Positions 8,454 through 17,086 of a stretch of DNA of 58,557 nt are shown piece by piece; position 1 is the stretch's first letter, and every line of letters begins with the position of its first letter. Source of the DNA: Mycobacterium asiaticum (GTDB taxonomy: Bacteria > Actinomycetota > Actinomycetes > Mycobacteriales > Mycobacteriaceae); contig NZ_LZKQ01000032.1 of assembly GCF_001668675.1 (NCBI RefSeq), positions 1-58,557 on the forward strand. The letters run 5' to 3'. The position numbers and the translations under genes were made by a program. Below the pieces are notes generated by a model. The model saw nothing but the letters and a program-made list of their open reading frames with translations, was not told the DNA's origin and did no database searches.

Positions 8454-8554
8454 TTCGTGCGGCATCTGGCGAATCGCAACACCCCCGATTGCCGATCGCC
8501 GCCTGCCCGCGCGGTCACGCCACTGCCCCCCGCCAGCGGCAGTCGCGACTGCGC

Positions 8555-8863
8555 TCAGTCCGACATCTCCCGGTTCATCAATTCGTCGTCGAGATAGGAA
8601 CACGACCGCGGCGGATAGTGGCGGGGACGCACGCGATCGCCCGTGGTCGCGACCCGGGCGTGCCCGAGCTTGGCCAGGTCGTGGCGGACGTGGCGGACCT
8701 CCTCGACGAGCGCCACGCCGGGCAGCAGCCGCTTGGCCGCCCGCGCCACCGCTGCGCCGGTGCGCCCGGTAGCTGTTGCAAGCCGCCGTTTCGGCGACGT
8801 CGCCGCCGTCGGGCCCTGGATTTGGCGCCGGATGAGTTCCCGGCGTTGTAAGTGATTCACCAT
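8555..8863 (-). CDS. Small basic/helical protein of unknown function (102 aa)
   Basis: ATG 8863 follows GGGGTAAGG at ribosome-binding distance. The peptide is Arg/Ala rich with a helical centre (AVARAAKRLLPGVALVEEVRH) and ends DDELMNREMSD. No TM and no MmpS-like fold is visible. It is read in the same direction as the transporter, directly downstream of the 8902-8936 operator pair, so it may be part of the same regulon. I do not recognise the family; it could also be a chance ORF in GC-rich DNA. Confidence 0.4.
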   Translation of the reverse strand: MVNHLQRRELIRRQIQGPTAATSPKRRLATATGRTGAAVARAAKRLLPGVALVEEVRHVRHDLAKLGHARVATTGDRVRPRHYPPRSCSYLDDELMNREMSD

Positions 8864-8901
8864 GGCCTTACCCCCTCGGTGTTGGCCTGCGCGGCGATGC
8901 C

Positions 8902-8936
8902 AGTACTAATGGTATCTCTCCGATACTAACAGTATC
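8902..8936. promoter_or_regulatory. Paired TetR-type operators in the divergent TetR2 promoter region
   Basis: AGTACTAATGGTATC (8902-8916) and GATACTAACAGTATC (8922-8936, perfect 6-3-6 palindrome) start 20 bp apart. With the 8419/8439 pair the consensus is (A/G)RTACT-NNN-(A/G)GTATC. They lie between the 102-aa ORF (minus) and the TetR gene at 9019 (plus), fitting autoregulation. Confidence 0.75.
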
Positions 8937-9018
8937 GTTTCGGAGAGCGCCAGTCCCGTAGCGGTGCGGGTCCGCGGTATCGGCGTCAACGCCCAGCGGT
9001 GAGGATTACGGTGAACAG

Positions 9019-9642
9019 GTGGAGTCGGGTGCAGAGGAACGCGTGGTCGATGACGACGACGAGGTGGATCCACGCCTGGCGCGGTCACGGACCCGGCTGC
9101 TCGACGCCGCGGCCAAGCTGCTCAGTGCCGGCGGTGTCGAAGCTGTCACCATCGAGGCAGTGACCAAGGCCTCCAAGGTGGCAAGGACCACCCTGTACCG
9201 CCACTTCACCAGCTCCACCCACCTGCTGGCCGCCACCTTCGAGCGGCTGCTGCCCCAGGTCAGCCCGCCGCCGGCGCAAGGCCCGCTGCGCGAACAGCTC
9301 ATCGAGCTGCTGAACCGGCAAGCGGTCCTGTTTCAGGAGGCACCGTTGCACGCCACCACGCTGGCCTGGGTCGCCCTGGGGCCAACACCGCAGCGCCCCG
9401 ACGAGGTCCGTGACCGCTACGCCCTGCGCGCCCGCGTCGTGGCCCACTATCGGCAGCCTTTCGCCGAGCTGTTGCAAAGCCCTGCCGCCGCCGAACTCGA
9501 CGACTTCGATGTTGACCTCGCCATGTGCCAACTCGTCGGCCCGATCGCCTTCGCCCGCCTGACCGGCCTGCGCGCCATCAACCGCGAGGACTGCGAACAC
9601 CTCATCGACGACTTTCTCAACGCCCACGCCCGCACCCGATAA
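9019..9642 (+). CDS. TetR-family regulator 2 of the element (divergent; likely repressor of the RND operon)
   Basis: 207-aa TetR/AcrR repressor with an acidic N-terminal tail (VVDDDDEVDP). The HTH at about 24-68 includes GGVEAVTIEAVTKASKVART and TLYRHFTSSTHLL, followed by an all-helical ligand domain ending LIDDFLNAHART. It faces away from the transporter operon, with the 15-bp operator pair between the start and the minus-strand genes, the usual layout of an autoregulated pump repressor. Start GTG 9019; a GTG at 9011 is out of frame. The ligand is unknown. Confidence 0.87.
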   Translation: MESGAEERVVDDDDEVDPRLARSRTRLLDAAAKLLSAGGVEAVTIEAVTKASKVARTTLYRHFTSSTHLLAATFERLLPQVSPPPAQGPLREQLIELLNRQAVLFQEAPLHATTLAWVALGPTPQRPDEVRDRYALRARVVAHYRQPFAELLQSPAAAELDDFDVDLAMCQLVGPIAFARLTGLRAINREDCEHLIDDFLNAHARTR

Positions 9643-9701
9643 CGCCGGCCGGTTCGACGCCGTCGGCAACCAGGGACTCACCGCTGCACCGCCCACCGTT
9701 G

Positions 9702-9710
9702 TGGTACGAA
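9702..9710. repeat. Left 9-bp target duplication of the IS256-family element
   Basis: TGGTACGAA, identical to 11199-11207. Removing one copy plus the IS rebuilds ACCGTT-N8-AACGGT, an inverted repeat split by the insertion. Confidence 0.88.
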
Positions 9711-11198
9711 GGTCGCGTCCTAAAGCCGGTGTAAAAGGGGCCGGGCGTAGGTTCTGCTTCGAGACCGCCAAGTCATCGAAGGAAAGGACCTACGCCCGTG
9801 CCTGCACGAGTATCGCCGACCGATCGTGTTCGCGCCAAGATCGACGAGTTGTTCGCCTCGGATCGTGAGTTGCCCGAGATCCTGGAGGAGGTGGCACGGC
9901 TGGGTGCGCAGTTGCTGATGCAGGCCGCGTTGGAGGCCGAGATTACCGAGTTCTTGGGCCGTGAGCGCTACCAACGCAGCGCCACCGCAGCAGACGCGCA
10001 GCCCGGTGCGCGTAACGGTTATCGGGCTGCGACGGTCAAGACCACTGCCGGTCCGATCACCCTGGAGCGGCCCAAGCTGCGCGGCACGACCGCCGCGTTC
10101 GCCTCACGGCTGTTCGGCAAGCACGTCACCAAGACCAACGCGCTGGAATCGCTGGTGATCGCTTCGTTCGTGCGCGGGCTGTCGGTGCGCGATGTCGAAG
10201 CCACCCTCGCCGATGCGCTGGGTGATCAGGCCGCGATCTCGAAATCGACTGTCTCCCAGATATGTCAAGCCATCAAGACCGAGTACGACACCTGGGCGCG
10301 GCGCCCGCTCGGCGATGTGGTGCTCGATTACCTGTTCCTGGATGCCTCCTTCTTCCGGATGCATCCCGGCTCACCAGCCGAGCCGATCCTGGCCGCGTGG
10401 GGCATCACCACCGCCGGCAAGCCCATCTTCGTGGGCCTGGCCCCCGGAGTGGTGGAGTCCACCGACGCCTGGGCGGGTTTCCTGACCGATCTCACCGAGC
10501 GGGGGCTGGGGTGTCCGCTGCTGGTCGTCTCCGACGGCGCGGCCGGCCTGATCGCGGCGATCGAGCAGATCTTCCCGACCGCGCTGCGTCAACGCTGCCT
10601 GATTCACCGAGTCCGCAACGTGCTGGCCAAGATTCCCGCCGGGATGCAGGCCGAGATCCGCGACGGCTACTGGGCCTGCTTCGACACCGCCGAGGCCACC
10701 ACCGAGGCCGGCCCCAACCTCGTCGAACTCATCGACGCCCGACTGGACGTGTTCGCGGCCCGCTACGCACCCACCTACCCCGCGGCGATGAAGATCCTGC
10801 TCACCGACCGCGCGGGCCTGACCGCTTACCTGCGGTTCCCGCCCGAACATCAGCACCGTATTCGGCATTCGAACTTCATCGAACGCACCTTCGGTGAAAC
10901 CCGCCGCCGCACAAAGGTTATCGGTCGCTTCCCCGGCGAAACCAGCTGTGTCAGCATCGCCTGGGCCGTACTGGACCGCGCATCTCGCGGCTGGCGCGGA
11001 CTCGCCATGACCCCGGCCGGGGTACGCCAGCTCCAAGACCTACGCCGCAGCCTGCTGCACCCACCCCGACAACTACGGCCCCAGCACGCCCCAGACTCCG
11101 CGAGCAGCACCACCGAAGCCATCAGCGCAACGGCGTAACATCACCCACCGAAGCCAGAAGCTCCGAAGGACCATTTACACCGGATTACGGACGCCACC
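9711..11198 (+). mobile_element. IS256-family insertion sequence nested in the transposon
   Basis: 1,488 bp with imperfect terminal inverted repeats of about 30 bp. The left end is GGTCGCGTCCTAAAGCCGGT (continuing GTAAAAGG). The right end, reverse complemented, is GGTGGCGTCCGTAATCCGGT (continuing GTAAATGG). A 9-bp direct repeat TGGTACGAA flanks it (9702-9710 and 11199-11207), within the 8-9 bp expected for IS256. It carries one transposase gene. The intact ends and duplication indicate a recent insertion. Confidence 0.92.
9798..11138 (+). CDS. IS256-family (Mutator-type) DDE transposase
   Basis: 446-aa transposase catalysing cut-and-paste or copy-out movement of the surrounding IS. The acidic triad regions are DYLFLDASFFRMH (about residue 178), LLVVSDGAAGL (about 244) and SNFIERTFGETRRR (about 358), with the C(2)H-type RCLIHRVRN segment between. 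Length is slightly above the usual 390-430 aa because of a Pro/Ser-rich C-terminal tail. GTG 9798 follows GGAAAGGA. The reading frame is complete, so the enzyme should be active. Confidence 0.95.
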   Translation: MPARVSPTDRVRAKIDELFASDRELPEILEEVARLGAQLLMQAALEAEITEFLGRERYQRSATAADAQPGARNGYRAATVKTTAGPITLERPKLRGTTAAFASRLFGKHVTKTNALESLVIASFVRGLSVRDVEATLADALGDQAAISKSTVSQICQAIKTEYDTWARRPLGDVVLDYLFLDASFFRMHPGSPAEPILAAWGITTAGKPIFVGLAPGVVESTDAWAGFLTDLTERGLGCPLLVVSDGAAGLIAAIEQIFPTALRQRCLIHRVRNVLAKIPAGMQAEIRDGYWACFDTAEATTEAGPNLVELIDARLDVFAARYAPTYPAAMKILLTDRAGLTAYLRFPPEHQHRIRHSNFIERTFGETRRRTKVIGRFPGETSCVSIAWAVLDRASRGWRGLAMTPAGVRQLQDLRRSLLHPPRQLRPQHAPDSASSTTEAISATA

Positions 11199-11207
11199 TG
11201 GTACGAA
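11199..11207. repeat. Right 9-bp target duplication of the IS256-family element
   Basis: TGGTACGAA, identical to 9702-9710. It is followed by CGGTAGCG, which supplies the right arm AACGGT of the interrupted palindrome upstream of TetR3. Confidence 0.88.
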
Positions 11208-11331
11208 CGGTAGCGTAGGGATACTGCTCGTAGCGGGGGGTCGGTATGGGTGACTGTCGGGCCGGTGGAACACGATCACCGTCGAGAGCGGGTTGCCCGG
11301 GGCGGGCTCGCGGATCCGGCGCCGAGATGTC

Positions 11332-11922
11332 ATGACCGCGGCGCAGCCTGCCGCTGACGCACCCCACGCGAGTGCGATCCTGGATGCGACCCTGCATGCG
11401 GCGACCCGCGGGGGCTATAGCGCGGTACAGATGCGTGCGGTGGCTGATGTCGCCGGCATTGGTGTGGGGACGCTGTACCGGTATTTCCCGTCCAAACCGC
11501 ACCTGCTGGTCGCGGTGTTGCGTCGCGAATTCGACCGACTGGCCGCCGAGTGCGCGTGGCACCACCACGACATCACGCCTGCCCGGCGGGTCGCCGCCCT
11601 GACCTCACGACTGCACGCCGAATGGCAGCTCGACCCGAAACTGACCGAAGCCACCACCCGCGCCCTGGTGGTCGCTGATGCCACCGCAGCGCCCACCGTC
11701 ACCCAAGCCGCCGACATCCTGCACCAGCTTTTCGCCCGCGCCCTGGGCGGCAACACCGTCACCGAGCGCCACCACGACCTCGCCGGACTGATCACCGATG
11801 TGTGGCTGGCCAACCTCACCGCGTTCAGTGGCCACCGGCTCTCGGCCGGCCAAGCACGTGAGCGCATCGACCGGGGCACCGGACTGCTGCTGCGCCACGC
11901 CTTCGGGCCAGTCGACCGCTGA
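11332..11922 (+). CDS. TetR-family regulator 3 of the element (KstR-like)
   Basis: TetR repressor of about 196 aa. The HTH contains GGYSAVQMRAVADVAGIGVG and TLYRYFPSKPHLL. The C-terminal region ITDVWLANLTAFSGHRLSA resembles the KstR group, whose members sense CoA-linked sterol/fatty-acid ligands; that ligand type is inference. ATG 11332 is preferred over GTG/ATG choices upstream (11293). The IS256 element lies directly upstream and splits a palindrome that may have been its operator. It is convergent with tnpC, 21 nt between stops. Confidence 0.82.
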   Translation: MTAAQPAADAPHASAILDATLHAATRGGYSAVQMRAVADVAGIGVGTLYRYFPSKPHLLVAVLRREFDRLAAECAWHHHDITPARRVAALTSRLHAEWQLDPKLTEATTRALVVADATAAPTVTQAADILHQLFARALGGNTVTERHHDLAGLITDVWLANLTAFSGHRLSAGQARERIDRGTGLLLRHAFGPVDR

Positions 11923-11943
11923 GCGGCGCGTCCAATTGCCCGC

Positions 11944-12345
11944 TTAGGTGGCCGAGTCCCGTCGTTCCAGTTCGCCTTGCAGGACCGCGATGATCTGGTC
12001 GCGTTCACGCAGTTGGGTGCGCAGTCGCGCGATGTGGGTGTCTTTGGCGGTCAGTCGGTTGCGCAGTGCGGCGACGATGCTGGACTCGCCCGGCTCCGGT
12101 GCGGGCGGCGGGCCCTCGCCGACCGCCCTCAGCGTGCGGTGCGCCTCGATCTGGGCCAGCAGCTCGGGACGGTTGTGGATGCTTTTGCGGGTCACTCCGG
12201 CGCGGCGGGCGACGCTGCTGATGGTGATGTCGGCCTTCTCGCGGCGCAGGCTTTGCAGTGCTTTGCGGGCTCGGGTGTCGACGGAGTCCCGTCTTTTCTG
12301 GGTGTGGGCGGCCAGAGCGTTCAGCGATGCTTGTGTGGCGGTCAC
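11944..12345 (-). CDS. tnpC: TnpC-like transposition accessory protein (small coiled-coil)
   Basis: 133-aa helical protein. An HTH-like segment ITISSVARRAGVTRKSIHN is followed by a C-terminal coiled coil (AALRNRLTAKDTHIARLRTQ and on). It fills the position and size of Tn554 TnpC (about 125 aa), which influences orientation and frequency of transposition. GTG 12345 overlaps the tnpB stop by 4 nt (GTGA), a translational-coupling arrangement. Identification is by context and architecture more than by conserved residues. Confidence 0.78.
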   Translation of the reverse strand: MTATQASLNALAAHTQKRRDSVDTRARKALQSLRREKADITISSVARRAGVTRKSIHNRPELLAQIEAHRTLRAVGEGPPPAPEPGESSIVAALRNRLTAKDTHIARLRTQLRERDQIIAVLQGELERRDSAT

Positions 12346-14567
12346 GGGCGTTGCCGCGGGTCGGCTTTGTGCAGGGCCGAGTCGTGGGCGCCGCGGGTGG
12401 CGATCGGCGTCAACGGCAGCCGCTTGTGGGTGCCGGCGCCGCTGATCCAGGCCGCGGTGTCGGACTGTTCGGCGGCCAGCCGGTCCAGGATGGCTTCCAG
12501 GGAGTGTAGCTCGCGCAGCCGGGCGGCGATCCAGACGTTGTCGTCGGTCAGTTCCCGGCCGGTGCGGGTGCGGTATTGATCACGGCGCAGCTCGATCAGC
12601 GCCAAGGTTCTGGCATGCTGATCAGCCAACTCGGCCCGGTGGGTGACATCAGTTGCGAAATGCCCACAACTCAAACACGCGTTCCCCCTGTCGCACGATT
12701 TCAACGGCGGCAGGAGACACACTCCGTTGGGCAGCACCCGGTCGGTGCGGGCCGACAGTTGAGTCATATCCAGGATGTCAGCGGGGCTGATCGCGATCTC
12801 GACGCCGTGGGCGCCGATCTTCTTGTGCTTGAGAAACTCTGCTTCCGCGGTGGCGGACAGGGTCGCGGCATAGCGCATCGTCATCTCCGGGCTCTTGTGC
12901 CCCAGATAGCGCTGCACGACATGGATGGGGACCCCGTCGTTGAGCAGCTCGGTGGCCCGGGTGTGGCGCAGCCGGTGGGTTTGACTGAACCGTAACGGAT
13001 TTCCCGCCGCATCGGTCAGGCCGTGCAGGTCGTCGAGTTTGACCAGCGACTGGGAATAGGTGGCGTATGGGCGGGGCCGCTGGCCGTTGAGGTTGCTTTT
13101 GGTGCCGATGAACAAGTACTTGGGTGTCAGGTGCGGAAACCTCGCCTTCAGCCAGCGGTGTTGTTCGGCAATGACGTTGACCACCGCTTGCTCGACCAGG
13201 ATGGTCGGCTCCACCCCGTCGACTTTGGTCTGCTGGTAACGCAGCTTGGCGACGAATGCATCAGGGTCAGCGTTGTCGACGTCGGGCGACGTTCCCGGGA
13301 TGGGTTGCAGCGGCTGGTGGTCGAGCATCAGGATTTCAGAGGCCCGCCGCCCGGTGAGGGCCTGCAGCAGCCAGATCCGGGCGGCCTGGGGATCACCGAG
13401 GCCTTTGACCAGCGAGACGCTGCCATCGGGATGGGTCAGCCCGACCAGGGCGGTGCGGTCGGCGGCCAGCACGTCGAGGTAGGCCAGCATGCGTTGCAGT
13501 TCGGCGGTGGAGTACCAGGTCAGCTCGCGGGGCCGGTGGGCGCGGCGGGTGCGGAAAGCTGGGCCCCACAACCGTGTGTGTGCCGCACTCAGTTGCGCCC
13601 AGCGCGGTTCGCCGGTGGCCGCGGCCGCCTCGGGGCCGTGGTCGACCATGAACGTGTAGAACACCTGGGTCTGAGACTGGGTAGCGTCAATGGCGGCCTG
13701 GGACAGGGGTTTGTCCGGCTTGGCCCCTGCGGCAGGTGATTTGAGGTATTCGGTGAATTCGGTGAACATCAGCCGCAGCTGGGCGGGATCCTCGGTGAGT
13801 ACGGGGTCGGTGGCGCCGCGGGCGGCCAGAAACGGTCCGAGGTGTCGCGCGGTGTCGCGGCAGCGTTCCACCGCTGAAGACCACCGCAGCAGCTCGGCGT
13901 CTAGACAGGTCCGTAGCCAGAACCGGACCCCTTCGCGCAGCCAGGCCGGGGTGATCGCGGCAAGGTTCAGGGTCAGGTCGTGTCGGGGCTCGTGTTCGCG
14001 TTGCGGAATGCGGGGATCGGCCTGCAGGTCCCAGATGTCGTGCGCCCACCAGGCGGTGTCGGTGCAGCGCACCGACAGATACAGGTGCAGATGCTCCACC
14101 AAGTGAGTGATGTTGCGTCGGGCACCGGCAGAGGGCAGCCGGGCGTTGCGTTTCTCGAAGACCAGCATCGCCGCCCGCACGATCGCGGCGGACTCCAGGT
14201 CGGTGATGCTGGCCGGTGGGCGGCGGCGTTGGCCGCGGTATTCGGTGGCCGCGGCGCTCAACGCCTGGCCGGCCCAGCGCAGCAGCGACGGTTCGATCTT
14301 GCGCAGGCCTTCGTGGTGACAACACCACACCCACCAGGCGATCTCGTCGGCGAACCGTGGCGGCACCGCGGCGGGGGTGAAGTCGTGCTCGGCGCGGCCG
14401 CGGTGTTCACGCAGGTAGTACCGGTTACGCAGGAACACGGTATCGGCGGGTGCGGCGTCGATCTGATAGACCGGGCGCCGCCAGGCCTCGGGCACGGCCG
14501 ACCACTGCGCCTGCCACGACGGACTGGATTGGCGGGCAACAGGTGTGGGGTCGTCACGGCTGGGCAT
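12342..14567 (-). CDS. tnpB: TnpB-like tyrosine recombinase (large subunit)
   Basis: 741-aa phage-integrase-type tyrosine recombinase, larger than the roughly 630-aa Tn554 TnpB. The catalytic box has LTGRRASEILMLD (first Arg), QTHRLRHTRATELL (His-x-x-Arg), RYLGHKSPEMTMRY (His and the nucleophile Tyr). After the catalytic domain comes CDRGNACLSCGHFATD, a probable zinc-binding motif also typical of TnpB. ATG 14567 overlaps tnpA by 14 nt. It works with TnpA for site-selective excision and insertion. Confidence 0.9.
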   Translation of the reverse strand: MPSRDDPTPVARQSSPSWQAQWSAVPEAWRRPVYQIDAAPADTVFLRNRYYLREHRGRAEHDFTPAAVPPRFADEIAWWVWCCHHEGLRKIEPSLLRWAGQALSAAATEYRGQRRRPPASITDLESAAIVRAAMLVFEKRNARLPSAGARRNITHLVEHLHLYLSVRCTDTAWWAHDIWDLQADPRIPQREHEPRHDLTLNLAAITPAWLREGVRFWLRTCLDAELLRWSSAVERCRDTARHLGPFLAARGATDPVLTEDPAQLRLMFTEFTEYLKSPAAGAKPDKPLSQAAIDATQSQTQVFYTFMVDHGPEAAAATGEPRWAQLSAAHTRLWGPAFRTRRAHRPRELTWYSTAELQRMLAYLDVLAADRTALVGLTHPDGSVSLVKGLGDPQAARIWLLQALTGRRASEILMLDHQPLQPIPGTSPDVDNADPDAFVAKLRYQQTKVDGVEPTILVEQAVVNVIAEQHRWLKARFPHLTPKYLFIGTKSNLNGQRPRPYATYSQSLVKLDDLHGLTDAAGNPLRFSQTHRLRHTRATELLNDGVPIHVVQRYLGHKSPEMTMRYAATLSATAEAEFLKHKKIGAHGVEIAISPADILDMTQLSARTDRVLPNGVCLLPPLKSCDRGNACLSCGHFATDVTHRAELADQHARTLALIELRRDQYRTRTGRELTDDNVWIAARLRELHSLEAILDRLAAEQSDTAAWISGAGTHKRLPLTPIATRGAHDSALHKADPRQRP

Positions 14568-15762
14568 CGGTGAGCCCTTTCCAGCCGGCCACATAGTTGC
14601 GCCAGTGCGCCAGGCTGCGCATCTCGGCGTCCTCGGTGACCCACCCGTAGGTCGACAGGGTGGTCTGGACGTCGGCGTGCCCGAGGCGGCGCATCACCAC
14701 GTGCGCGGGCACCCCGGCCAGCAACAGGGCGGTGGCGTGGGTGTGTCTCATCCAGTGCGGAGTCCACTCCGGCGGCAACTGCGGGTGAGCACCTTTGATG
14801 CCGCGGACCTTCTCATAGATCGTCTCCATCCGCATCGGTGAGAACTGCTCTCCCCGAGCAAGATTGACGAACACAAAATGGGTGCTCAGATCGGGGACCG
14901 TCACGTCGGCAGCCATCGCGACGAGCTGCCACACATACTCCGAATACAGCGCTTCCAGATCATCACCGATATAGAGCCGCCGCGTCCCGGTCTTGGCCCG
15001 CACCCCGTGCGGATGGTCCTGGCGGTCGACGACATCGAGGAACGGGGTCCCGCCGGCGCCGATGTGAAAGTCGTGATGGCGCAGACATAACGCCTCACCG
15101 GGACGCATCCCCGTCTCCGCGAGCACCGCGAAATACAAGCGGTTACGCACCGCGGCCGGCCCACCCGACCACCCGCCGTCGCCGGTCTGGACCGAGCAGC
15201 CATCCAGAATCGCGTTGACCTGCTCAGGCGTGAGAACCGGGGTGGCGCTGCGGCCGGGGCTGCGCAGGCCATAGATCGGGCGATCCCCCTGACGCTGCGG
15301 TCCGACCCCGTCGAGGAACCCCACGTAGCGGCGGTAGCGCCGCGCCGAGCCGCGGGAGGTGAACAACCGCTGGTAGGGCAGATCGGCGCCGTGTGCGTCG
15401 GCGTGATATCGATACATCGACAACACCGCCGCCGCCCGCGGCTGCAGTGATGACGCCGCCAGCTTCTGGGCCGGTGGTCCGATCCTGGCTGCGCCGGGCA
15501 GATCCCCGGTGCGCAGATACCGCAGGAACTGCCCGAACAGTCTGGTGGGAAAGTCATCCCAGGCATGCCCGGTGTGCTCGAGGACGGTGAACCACTCGGC
15601 GATCCCCGCCGCATACGCCCGCACCGTGTTCGGCGAACCGCCGCCATCGCGCAGGAACCGCAGATACTGCGCGGCCGCAGGGATCGGCAGATGGTCGGCA
15701 CCGACCACGGTGTGGGTGTCGGGCTCGCCGTCGCTGAAACTCACCCGCTGAACTCGCGCCAC
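14554..15762 (-). CDS. tnpA: TnpA-like tyrosine recombinase
   Basis: 402-aa tyrosine recombinase. A SAM-like core-binding domain with SPNTVRAYAAGIAEWF (about 43-58) precedes the catalytic domain: Arg220 in ETGMRPGEA, Lys257 in RAKTGTRR, His336/Arg339 in PHWMRHTHAT, His362 in RRLGHADV, nucleophile Tyr372 in TLSTYGW. All are intact. It resembles Tn554 TnpA in size and in being first of the tnpA-tnpB-tnpC overlap series. GTG 15762. The XRE-ImmA gene ends 27 nt upstream on the same strand, so they may be co-transcribed. Confidence 0.92.
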   Translation of the reverse strand: MARVQRVSFSDGEPDTHTVVGADHLPIPAAAQYLRFLRDGGGSPNTVRAYAAGIAEWFTVLEHTGHAWDDFPTRLFGQFLRYLRTGDLPGAARIGPPAQKLAASSLQPRAAAVLSMYRYHADAHGADLPYQRLFTSRGSARRYRRYVGFLDGVGPQRQGDRPIYGLRSPGRSATPVLTPEQVNAILDGCSVQTGDGGWSGGPAAVRNRLYFAVLAETGMRPGEALCLRHHDFHIGAGGTPFLDVVDRQDHPHGVRAKTGTRRLYIGDDLEALYSEYVWQLVAMAADVTVPDLSTHFVFVNLARGEQFSPMRMETIYEKVRGIKGAHPQLPPEWTPHWMRHTHATALLLAGVPAHVVMRRLGHADVQTTLSTYGWVTEDAEMRSLAHWRNYVAGWKGLTDAQP

Positions 15763-15789
15763 TAGTCAGTCCCCGACCCAGACAGACCT

Positions 15790-17022
15790 TCAGCCCCGCC
15801 GCCGCCGGCCCACCGGAAACCTCACCACATTGGAGTGCGTGCCGGTCATCGCCACCACCGATGCCGGCTCCTCGACCACCCGCGCAGTGTTGGCCGGCGG
15901 CCCGGTGCGCTGACCAACGGCGAAGTCCTCCAACATGTCCTGCGGCCAGATCAGGCCGTACGGGGCCAACATCACCGGCGACGTCGCCGAGAACGCCATC
16001 TCCAACCACTTACTGAGCAGCCGCGGACGCTCCACCTCGCGGTCTTTCCAGCCCGGCTCGACCCGGCCCCACGTGGTGTCGGTCTCGGTGTTCGTGCGGG
16101 TGTAAAGCTGGCGCCGCAATGCCTCAAACCGCTCGTCGCTCAACAGCTTCGAGGTATGCAGATGCTTGAGCAACGCCCCCAGTGAAATCCCCCAGCGGGC
16201 CTTGACCGGCAACAACTCCGCCAACGACGGTGCACGCGAGACCTCATCGGCCAGCACCGCCGCCGGCGCCAAGAACTCCGAAGCGAACGCTGAGGCCTGC
16301 TCTTCCCGCTCCTCGTTGACCGATCCCGCGGCATGCAACACCAGATGCCCCACCTCATGCGACAGCGTCCACCGAGTCCGCTCCCACGAACTCGACTGCC
16401 GCACCACAATCAACGGCCTGGTGTTGAACTCACCGACCCGCACCGAATACCCCAGATGCTTATCGAGCTTGCCGGTGGAATCCTCATCGCCGAGGATGCG
16501 CCGCGACGACGACGTCAACAGCCGGCGCATCACAATCGCCACCCCGTTGCGTTCAATCTCATGCGTCAGATAACCGATCGGCGCATCCGGGTCCAACCCC
16601 CACGCCTTGCGGACCTCCGCAGCCGCCTGATCCACCGGTGTCTCACTGTCGAGCACCGGTACCCGCACCGGCGGCAACTTCACCCGAGTGTGCAACTCGT
16701 CGAGGAACTCACCTGCCAACGCCGCGAACTGCGCCAGATACTCCCGCTCGGTCGCCGTAATCGACCGCGGCGCCCGGAACAGCAGATCCCGGGGATGCAC
16801 GCGCGAGGTCGGCACCGTGGTGAAGAACTTCGCCGGGAACCTCAACACCGCCACCAAGCGCTCAAAGTCCTCGGCCGACAATGTGGTCGTCGCCGAACGT
16901 TCCACCCGGTTGAGCCGAGAATGCTTCCAGCCCAACGATTCCATCACTGCGGTCACGGTCATCGCCCGGATCACCCGGGCCTGGTTGACCCGTAACCCGT
17001 ACACATCCACGGTCGTGTTCAT
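15790..17022 (-). CDS. XRE-family regulator fused to ImmA/IrrE zinc metallopeptidase
   Basis: 410 aa. The N-terminal HTH/XRE-like domain (about 8-62) is followed by an IrrE N-terminal-like domain with the zinc motif HEVGH (222-226) and a downstream acidic ligand region EEQASAFASEFLAP (240-253). ImmA/IrrE proteins cleave a partner repressor to switch on mobile elements, or act as toxin-antitoxin parts or stress regulators. Here the gene sits directly before tnpA and 64 nt after the 239-aa companion on the same strand. That context suggests control of transposition or a cargo immunity/defence function. The peptidase motif is intact. Confidence 0.9.
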   Translation of the reverse strand: MNTTVDVYGLRVNQARVIRAMTVTAVMESLGWKHSRLNRVERSATTTLSAEDFERLVAVLRFPAKFFTTVPTSRVHPRDLLFRAPRSITATEREYLAQFAALAGEFLDELHTRVKLPPVRVPVLDSETPVDQAAAEVRKAWGLDPDAPIGYLTHEIERNGVAIVMRRLLTSSSRRILGDEDSTGKLDKHLGYSVRVGEFNTRPLIVVRQSSSWERTRWTLSHEVGHLVLHAAGSVNEEREEQASAFASEFLAPAAVLADEVSRAPSLAELLPVKARWGISLGALLKHLHTSKLLSDERFEALRRQLYTRTNTETDTTWGRVEPGWKDREVERPRLLSKWLEMAFSATSPVMLAPYGLIWPQDMLEDFAVGQRTGPPANTARVVEEPASVVAMTGTHSNVVRFPVGRRRRG

Positions 17023-17086
17023 CGCAGCCCCGATTCAATAACGACCCCGCGACAAGTTGTGCGTCGCCCCCCACTGCGACGACCCG

